From positions 1-9,705 of the forward strand of contig JANXWN010000107.1 of assembly GCA_025351125.1 (NCBI GenBank): 9,705 nt of DNA. The letters are read 5' to 3'. Below the pieces are notes generated by a model. The model saw only the letters and a program-made list of their open reading frames with translations, had not been told where the DNA came from and did no database searches. Below are positions 4,795-9,705 of this stretch, in pieces (within the stretch, counting starts at the first letter, position 1; the number at the start of each line of letters is the position of its first letter). A program made the position numbers and the translations under genes. This DNA comes from Caulobacteraceae bacterium (GTDB lineage Bacteria > Pseudomonadota > Alphaproteobacteria > Caulobacterales > Caulobacteraceae).

Positions 4795-7669
4795 AACGCG
4801 CGCCTTCCGCATCGTAGAACAGCGGCGCCGTCAACCGCACCCGCCCTTGCAACCGGCGGGTGGGCGAGGACGCGATCATGACCTCGCCGATCCGATCGGG
4901 CCCCGAAGCGACAAGCCCGAGACCGATGGCGCCCTCGCCCGTCACGCGGCGACCGGCGGAACTGACGTGGCCCTGCGGCGCGGCGCCGGCCCGTGGCAGC
5001 AACATCGCGCCTTCGGGTAAAACGCCGTCCAACGCGTCCAATCCGACCAAGCATGGTCGGTTGGGCCGCTGAAAATCGCGACGTTGCAGCCCCGCCCAGC
5101 CGATGAAACCGCCCTTACGCAGCATTTTCGTAAGGCCCAGATCGTACGGGCAAGTCCGCCCGTCAATTTCGGCGCCGGTGACGATGTGGCCCTTTTCAAT
5201 GCGTAAAAGGTCCATGGCGTCCAGGCCGTAGACGCGGCCGCCGGCCGCCGCGACCCGCCGTTCAAGATCGCTCCACACCACCTGAGCCGCATAGGACCGG
5301 ACATAAATCTCGAACGCCCGCTCGCCGCTGTAGCTTGCCGCCAAGAGCCAAACGGGTTGGTCGGCGAGGCGAGCGGCGGCGACCGACATGTGGCGCGGCG
5401 GTGCGGCGCCGGTCGCTTGGTCGACAAGCGCGCGCGCGTTCGGTCCAGCAACGGCGATGCCGACCCAACATTCCTGCACCGCTGTCACCATGACTTGCAA
5501 CCGCGGCGTCAGAACGCGGCGGGCGTAGGATAGACGATGCGCCATCGTATCGGCGCCGCCGGTCGAGCTTGTCAGCAGGTAACGCTGATCGGCCAGGCGC
5601 CACACCGTGCCATCGTCGGCGACGATTCCGTCTTCCCGCAGCATGATTGTGTAGCGACCCCGTCCGACCGCCAGTTTGGCGACCGACGTGGCGCAGATGA
5701 TTTCCAAAAACGCCACCGCGTCCGGGCCGACCACCTCGAACTTGCCCAGTGTGGACACGTCGGTCAGGCCGACCGCATCGCGCACCGTGCGCGCCTCGCG
5801 CACGGCCGCCTGCGGAGAGGTCTCGCCGCTCATCGGGTAAGCGCGCGGACGACTCCAATACCCGGACGGTTGCCACACCGCCCCGGCGGCGGCGTGCGCC
5901 GATTGCAGCGTCAGGCGTCGCCGTGGCGCCGCTTCAGCGCCGACGGCCTCCCCGGCCAAAACGCCGAGCGTCACCGGCGTATAGGGGGGGCGGAAGGTGG
6001 TTAGACCGATCTGCGGGACGGTGACGCCGGACGCCTGCGCCATTCGCGCGAGGCCGAGCAAATTGCTGGTCTTGCCCTGGTCCGAAGCCATCCCTAAGGT
6101 GGTAAATCGCTTTAGATGCTCCACGGAGCGATACCCTTGGCGCCCAGCCAGATCGATATCGGCGGCGGTGACGTCGTTTTGCAAATCGATGAAGGCGGTC
6201 TTGGCGTCCGCGCCGTCGGTGAGTGTCACGCAGCATCCGCTCACGGTTGGCGTCGGCCGCGCCGCAGCGCCACGCGGACGCGCGCCCATCGGTCTGGACA
6301 ATCCCAAATCTTGCGCCGCTTCAACCCCCGCGCGCCAGCCGTCGGCAAGCGCCGCTTCGAGACCCTGCCGCCCCGCGCCGGCCCCGACGCTGACTTGATT
6401 TTGGCGCGCGGTGGTCGGCGCGAAGGCGCCCGCTTGCGCGTCCCACGCCAACCCTCCGCCGGCTTGCATATGCAGATGAACCGTGGGGGTCTGTCCGCCA
6501 GAGACCGCGATAAGGTCGCACGCCACGGTCCGACTGCGACCGGCCTCGGACACGATGGCGCCGGTGACGGCGCGTGAGCCCAACGCCGCGACCACGCGTC
6601 CGCCCACGCGACTATCCATCACGGCGATCACCTCTATTCCCGATGCGGCCAAAACGCGCGCGGTAAGGTCGGCATGGTCGTCACAACCCGCGACGACGGC
6701 TAGGGCGCCGGGACGCACGGCGTAACGGGTGACAAAGCTGCGCGCGGCGGAAGCCAGCATCACGCCGGGGCGGTCGTTGCCGGAAAACAGCAAGGGACGT
6801 TCAAGGCTGCCCTGGGCCAACACCACCCGGCGAGCGCGCACCCGCCAGAGGGTCTGCGCGGCGCCGTCATCCCTGGTTATTTGCCCCGGTTCGACGTGGC
6901 GCTGCACGACGTTGAGCAATCCGTGATCGTAAAAACCCGTCGCCGTGGATCGCGACAGGACGCGTCCCCCCTCCGCCTTGACGCGCGTCGCGACGGCCAT
7001 CGCCCAGACCAACCCGTCATCGCCCCCCGCCATGGCGGGATCGCGAAGAAACCCGCCGCCGGCAAGGCGGTCCTGTTCGACCATTATAACGCGGGCTCCG
7101 GCCGCCGACGCGGCGTCAGCCGCCGCCAGACCGGCCGGCCCCGCGCCGACGACTAAAACGTCGCAAAACGCGGCGCGGTGATTGAACCGATCGACGTCGC
7201 GGTGTTGCGGCGGTTTGCCGAGCCCGGCGGCGCGCCGGATGAGGTGTTCATAGACTTTCCAAAGTCTTGGGCCCCCGAAGAAAGTTTTGTAGTAAAATCC
7301 CGCCGGAATGAACGGCGCCGCCACTTGGCTTACCGCACCGATGTCGAAAGGGAGGTTCGGCCAGCAGTTTTGGCTGATGGCGGTCAGGCCCTCGTACAAA
7401 AAGACGTCGGTCGCACGGGTATTGGGCTCGAATCGCCCACCCTCGCCGACGCCGTACAGCGCGTTCGGTTCTTCCACCCCGGCGCCGAACACGCCGCGCG
7501 GACGGTGATATTTGAAGCTACGCCCCATGAGACGTACGCCGTTCGCCAGCGAGGCGGAGGCCAGCGTATCGCCAGCAAAACCCTCGTAAGGCCGTCCGTC
7601 GACCGTAAAGCGCACGGCGCGAGCGCGATCGATCAGCCCGCCGGCGGCGTTGCGAAACGGGGCGCTCAT
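4784..7669 (-). CDS. soxA: Sarcosine oxidase alpha subunit
   Basis: 961 residues, close to the usual size of about 970-1000. Domains in order: an N-terminal ferredoxin-like (Fer2_4) domain at about 15-100 without cluster-binding cysteines, as normal for SoxA; an FAD/NAD-type Rossmann domain starting DVLVVGAG at 170 with G175-x-G177-x2-G180; a second dinucleotide-binding segment near 323-350; the region around 491-575 with FIDLQNDVTAADI, SVEHLKRFTT, SDQGKTSN and TTFRPPYTPVT; and a C-terminal GcvT-like folate-binding domain at about 585-950 (LTDVSTLGKFEV, GLDAMDLLRIEKGHI, FIGWAGLQRR). With SoxB, SoxD and SoxG it oxidises sarcosine to glycine and hydrogen peroxide, the one-carbon unit forming methylene-tetrahydrofolate. 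I chose ATG 7669, which overlaps the soxD stop as ATGA; the open frame extends to 7906, but those 79 residues overlap soxD, are Arg-rich and do not resemble SoxA. Confidence 0.97.
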   Translation of the reverse strand: MSAPFRNAAGGLIDRARAVRFTVDGRPYEGFAGDTLASASLANGVRLMGRSFKYHRPRGVFGAGVEEPNALYGVGEGGRFEPNTRATDVFLYEGLTAISQNCWPNLPFDIGAVSQVAAPFIPAGFYYKTFFGGPRLWKVYEHLIRRAAGLGKPPQHRDVDRFNHRAAFCDVLVVGAGPAGLAAADAASAAGARVIMVEQDRLAGGGFLRDPAMAGGDDGLVWAMAVATRVKAEGGRVLSRSTATGFYDHGLLNVVQRHVEPGQITRDDGAAQTLWRVRARRVVLAQGSLERPLLFSGNDRPGVMLASAARSFVTRYAVRPGALAVVAGCDDHADLTARVLAASGIEVIAVMDSRVGGRVVAALGSRAVTGAIVSEAGRSRTVACDLIAVSGGQTPTVHLHMQAGGGLAWDAQAGAFAPTTARQNQVSVGAGAGRQGLEAALADGWRAGVEAAQDLGLSRPMGARPRGAAARPTPTVSGCCVTLTDGADAKTAFIDLQNDVTAADIDLAGRQGYRSVEHLKRFTTLGMASDQGKTSNLLGLARMAQASGVTVPQIGLTTFRPPYTPVTLGVLAGEAVGAEAAPRRRLTLQSAHAAAGAVWQPSGYWSRPRAYPMSGETSPQAAVREARTVRDAVGLTDVSTLGKFEVVGPDAVAFLEIICATSVAKLAVGRGRYTIMLREDGIVADDGTVWRLADQRYLLTSSTGGADTMAHRLSYARRVLTPRLQVMVTAVQECWVGIAVAGPNARALVDQATGAAPPRHMSVAAARLADQPVWLLAASYSGERAFEIYVRSYAAQVVWSDLERRVAAAGGRVYGLDAMDLLRIEKGHIVTGAEIDGRTCPYDLGLTKMLRKGGFIGWAGLQRRDFQRPNRPCLVGLDALDGVLPEGAMLLPRAGAAPQGHVSSAGRRVTGEGAIGLGLVASGPDRIGEVMIASSPTRRLQGRVRLTAPLFYDAEGARYVD
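4803..4808 (-). promoter_or_regulatory. Ribosome binding site that sets the soxG start
   Basis: GGAAGG on the - strand, inside the last codons of soxA and 8 nt upstream of ATG 4794. It follows the alternative ATG at 4812, so it can only serve the 4794 start. Confidence 0.6.
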
Positions 7670-7920
7670 GCCGGCGGCCAGGCGACGACCTCGGCGAGGT
7701 CGTGCGTCACGGTGTTGCGCGTTAACCGAAGCCATGACCGGCAGCCGTAGGTGTGGCGCCAAAGTTCTTGCGATGGACCACGCGGGTTTTCGCGTTGAAA
7801 CAGTATCGCGACAGCGGTGTCCGGATCGACGTCGACCGACAAGATGGCATCCATCGTCCGCTCGTAGGTAAATTCGACATGCGCGCGCGGGCCGCAATGT
7901 GGACAAGCGATGAGCATCAT
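7666..7920 (-). CDS. soxD: Sarcosine oxidase delta subunit
   Basis: 84 residues, typical for SoxD, the small zinc-binding subunit of the heterotetramer. The four expected zinc ligands are present: C6 and C9 in CPHCG, and H56 and C60 in LWRHTYGC, with the H-x3-C spacing of characterised delta subunits. The usual lead-in PHCGPR and the WLRLTRNT segment are also present. Two adjacent ATG codons (7920 and 7917) can serve as start; 7917 gives MLIACPHCG, closest to other family members, and no strong ribosome binding site separates them. The open frame continues upstream to 8112, but that part overlaps soxB in another frame and is discarded. It lies 16 nt after soxB and overlaps soxA by 4 bp. Confidence 0.95.
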   Translation of the reverse strand: MMLIACPHCGPRAHVEFTYERTMDAILSVDVDPDTAVAILFQRENPRGPSQELWRHTYGCRSWLRLTRNTVTHDLAEVVAWPPA

Positions 7921-7936
7921 GCGCCGATAACCCGCG

Positions 7937-9193
7937 TCATCGTGCTTGCGGAAGGGGACCGGCCCCCGCCTCGTCGATCGTGGCGCCGAGCGCGAAGCGT
8001 TCAAGGCTGAACGGGGCGGCAATGGCGTGCGCCGCGCCCGTCGCCAGATGGTGGGCATAGAGACGGCCAGACCCCGGCGTGGCCTTGAAGCCGCCGTAAC
8101 ACCAGCCGCCATTCAGATAAAGGCCATCGATCGGGGTCGCGCCAATGATCGGGGAGCCGTCGAAGCTCATGTCCGTCGTCCCGGACCAAGACCGTAACAT
8201 CCGCAGACGTGACAAAGCCGGAACCATGGCGATGGCCTGGGCGGCCACTTCGTCGATGCGGTGCGGCGAGCCGCGTTGCGAATAGGTGGGATAGTGATCG
8301 GGGTCGCCGCCGAGTCCGAGCTCGCCCTTGTCCGACTGGCTGATATAACAGTGGACCGACTGCGACATGATCACCGTGTCGATCATGGGCTTTACCGGCT
8401 CGGATACAAACGCCTGCAAAAGATGCGATTCGATGGGGAGTTTCAAACCGGCCATGGCGGCCACGAGGCCGGAATTGCCGGCCACGCATAGGCCCACCCG
8501 ATCGGCGCCGACGGAGCCGCGCGAGGTCCGCACGCCGTGCACCCGGCCGTCGGTGATATCGAAACCGGTCACTTCGCAATTTTGAATGACATCGACGCCT
8601 AGCGCGTCGGCCGCGCGGGCGTAACCCCAGGCGACGGCATCGTGTCGCGCCGTACCGCCGCGCCTTTGGATTAGCCCGCCTACCACCGGAAAGCGGGCGT
8701 TAGGCGATATGTCCAACAAGGGGATCAGCCGCGCCACCTGCCGGCGCGTCATCAACTGCGCGTCGATCCCGACGCAGCGCAGCGAGTCTCCGCGCTCGGC
8801 CAATTTCGTCATGTCGGCGTCCGAATGACCGAGAAACAGCGCGCCCCGTTGACTGAACATCAGATTATAGTTCAGTTCGTCGCTCAAACCCTCCCAGGTT
8901 TTCAGCGAAAATTCCAACAGGCGCTGCAGGGCGGGCTGTCGATAATTAGACCGGACGATGGTGGTGTTACGCCCGGTATTGCCGCCGCCGATCGAGGCGC
9001 GTTCCAGCACCGCGACAGAGCGGACGCCGTGGGTTTTGGCCAGGTAATAGGCCGTCGCCAAGCCGTGGCCGCCGCCGCCGATGATCACCACGTCATAATG
9101 TTTGCGCGGCTCCGGATCACGCCAATCTCGCGGCCAGGATTTTTGGCCGTCGAGTCCCGCGCGCAGCAGAGCGAGCGCCGAAAATCGCTTCAT
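7937..9193 (-). CDS. soxB: Sarcosine oxidase beta subunit
   Basis: 418 residues, the family norm. It is the catalytic subunit of heterotetrameric sarcosine oxidase, binding non-covalent FAD where sarcosine is oxidised and covalent FMN at the interface with SoxA. The sequence shows the SoxB lead-in (DWRDPEP), the FAD-binding YDVVIIGGGGHG (glycines from residue 39) and GGGNTGRNTTIVRSNY. RHDAVAWGYARAADALGV follows, in which H184 is probably the histidine carrying FMN. The C-terminal half includes LPIESHLLQAFVSEP, RSWSGTTDMSFDGSPIIG and GWCYGGFKATPGSG, all typical. I chose ATG 9193 because MKRFSALALLRAGL matches the normal SoxB start. A GTG at 9256 would add 21 residues that do not look like SoxB. 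A weak GAGA (9206-9203) precedes the chosen ATG. First gene of the soxBDAG operon. Confidence 0.97.
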   Translation of the reverse strand: MKRFSALALLRAGLDGQKSWPRDWRDPEPRKHYDVVIIGGGGHGLATAYYLAKTHGVRSVAVLERASIGGGNTGRNTTIVRSNYRQPALQRLLEFSLKTWEGLSDELNYNLMFSQRGALFLGHSDADMTKLAERGDSLRCVGIDAQLMTRRQVARLIPLLDISPNARFPVVGGLIQRRGGTARHDAVAWGYARAADALGVDVIQNCEVTGFDITDGRVHGVRTSRGSVGADRVGLCVAGNSGLVAAMAGLKLPIESHLLQAFVSEPVKPMIDTVIMSQSVHCYISQSDKGELGLGGDPDHYPTYSQRGSPHRIDEVAAQAIAMVPALSRLRMLRSWSGTTDMSFDGSPIIGATPIDGLYLNGGWCYGGFKATPGSGRLYAHHLATGAAHAIAAPFSLERFALGATIDEAGAGPLPQAR

Positions 9194-9387
9194 CGCGCCG
9201 GTCTCGTCATACGGTTTGCCAGATCGCTGAACCTCAAACCATCGCGCGGCGCTCACCCCGATACGCCGCCGTCAGGCCTAGGCTGTTTTAGCCCCGTCGG
9301 CCATGGCGAAAAAGTTCATCGTCCATCGAGAAAAGTGTCCAGCGGCGATGCGATGGCCGGATGCCCATACGCCACCTCGCCAATTCG
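9194..9387. other. Intergenic region upstream of soxBDAG
   Basis: About 190 nt between the alpha-galactosidase stop and the soxB start. It must hold the sox promoter if the operon is transcribed independently, but I could not find a convincing -35/-10 pair. A short inverted repeat GGCT-GTTTT-AGCC (9281-9293) is present, too weak to call a terminator. The open frames across it (for example 9278-9568 on the - strand) overlap the galactosidase gene and resemble nothing I know. No glyA, often the gene beside soxB, is present. Confidence 0.5.
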
Positions 9388-9705
9388 TCAGGCCGGATCG
9401 ACCGCCTCGGCCCGGAGGTGAAACAGCAATACCGTTTGCGGTTCGGCCAAGGGCAGTTGCAAGCCGACGTAACGCAACGCTTCGCCGGCGACTCGGTAGC
9501 CCGCGCCCATGAGGTCTAGCGCCTCGACCACCGACGAAGATGACTTCGAACGCCAAGCGGCCGGCCATACCAGACGCAGACGATAGTTTTTTTGCGCGTC
9601 CAGTCCTGGAAAATAAATCCGATCCGGCAGAGTTGCGGCGTGTCCTTGCAAAACAGCCACGGAATAAAAGGCTTCGCCGCGATCGGCGGCCACGACCCCG
9701 ACAGC
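9388..9705 (-). CDS. Alpha-galactosidase, GH36 family, C-terminal end (partial)
   Basis: The 3' end of a gene that runs off the right edge; 105 residues are visible. The opening VVAADRGEAFYSVAVLQ, the segment LPDRIYFPGLDAQKNYRLRLVWP and the closing ALRYVGLQLPLAEPQTVLLFHL match the C-terminal antiparallel beta domain of GH36 alpha-galactosidases. The catalytic TIM barrel with the two acidic residues lies outside the window. The enzyme hydrolyses terminal alpha-1,6-galactose from sugars such as melibiose or raffinose. It reads in the same direction as soxB with about 190 nt between, so read-through is possible, but sugar hydrolysis and sarcosine oxidation have no obvious shared role. The call rests on the C-terminal domain only. 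Confidence 0.8.
   Translation of the reverse strand, partial: AVGVVAADRGEAFYSVAVLQGHAATLPDRIYFPGLDAQKNYRLRLVWPAAWRSKSSSSVVEALDLMGAGYRVAGEALRYVGLQLPLAEPQTVLLFHLRAEAVDPA

Noticed and set aside
7670..7906. 79-residue N-terminal extension of the soxA reading frame
   Set aside because: It overlaps soxD almost completely, is rich in Arg and unlike SoxA; ATG 7669 with the ATGA overlap is the normal start.
9194..9256. 21-residue upstream extension of soxB from GTG 9256
   Set aside because: The normal SoxB N-terminus begins at ATG 9193 (MKRFSALALL) and gives the usual length; the extension has no family resemblance or good ribosome binding site.
9278..9568. 96-codon - strand ORF between soxB and the alpha-galactosidase gene
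   Set aside because: Its 5' two thirds overlap the galactosidase gene in another frame and the composition is Arg/Gly-rich with no family signal.

Overview
The window looks like a chromosomal or metagenomic fragment from a GC-rich proteobacterium, most likely an alphaproteobacterium. This rests on strong GC3 bias, tightly packed genes, a GcvA-type LysR regulator, a heterotetrameric sarcosine oxidase cluster (soxBDAG) and a cystathionine gamma-synthase-family protein of a type I associate with alphaproteobacteria. No rRNA, tRNA, CRISPR array or insertion sequence was seen, so the taxonomic call is an inference.

Left edge (2-565, + strand): the 3' end of a gene whose product is an in-frame chimera. 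About 43 residues of an M16 (insulinase-family) zinc peptidase run straight into the C-terminal part of a dienelactone-hydrolase-like alpha/beta hydrolase. Third-position GC drops sharply at the join. This gene converges on a LysR regulator gene (558-1487, - strand). The two stop codons lie inside one 26-bp near-perfect palindrome.

Middle (1488-4237): divergent from the LysR gene is a + strand operon. It encodes a Rieske non-heme iron oxygenase resembling the glycine betaine/carnitine monooxygenase group, then 2 nt later a cystathionine gamma-synthase/lyase-family PLP enzyme, then a 29-codon remnant joined by an ATGA overlap. The remnant stops exactly where an FAD-binding Rossmann fold begins (DVLVIGA). 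The intergenic region carries a 9-bp direct repeat and a 14-bp inverted repeat that may be regulatory.

Right (4318-9193, - strand): a complete soxB-soxD-soxA-soxG operon for heterotetrameric sarcosine oxidase, with start/stop overlaps or a very short gap between genes. At the right edge is the 3' end of a GH36-type alpha-galactosidase gene (9388-9705, - strand).

Working together: the Rieske enzyme probably removes an N-methyl group (or hydroxylates a quaternary amine), and sarcosine oxidase oxidises an N-methyl secondary amine, feeding the released one-carbon unit to tetrahydrofolate. The PLP enzyme would act on a sulfur- or other gamma/beta-substituted amino acid. That mix suggests catabolism of an N-methylated amino acid other than plain glycine betaine, but this is a hypothesis. 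The usual partners (a Rieske reductase, dimethylglycine demethylase, glyA) are not in the window.
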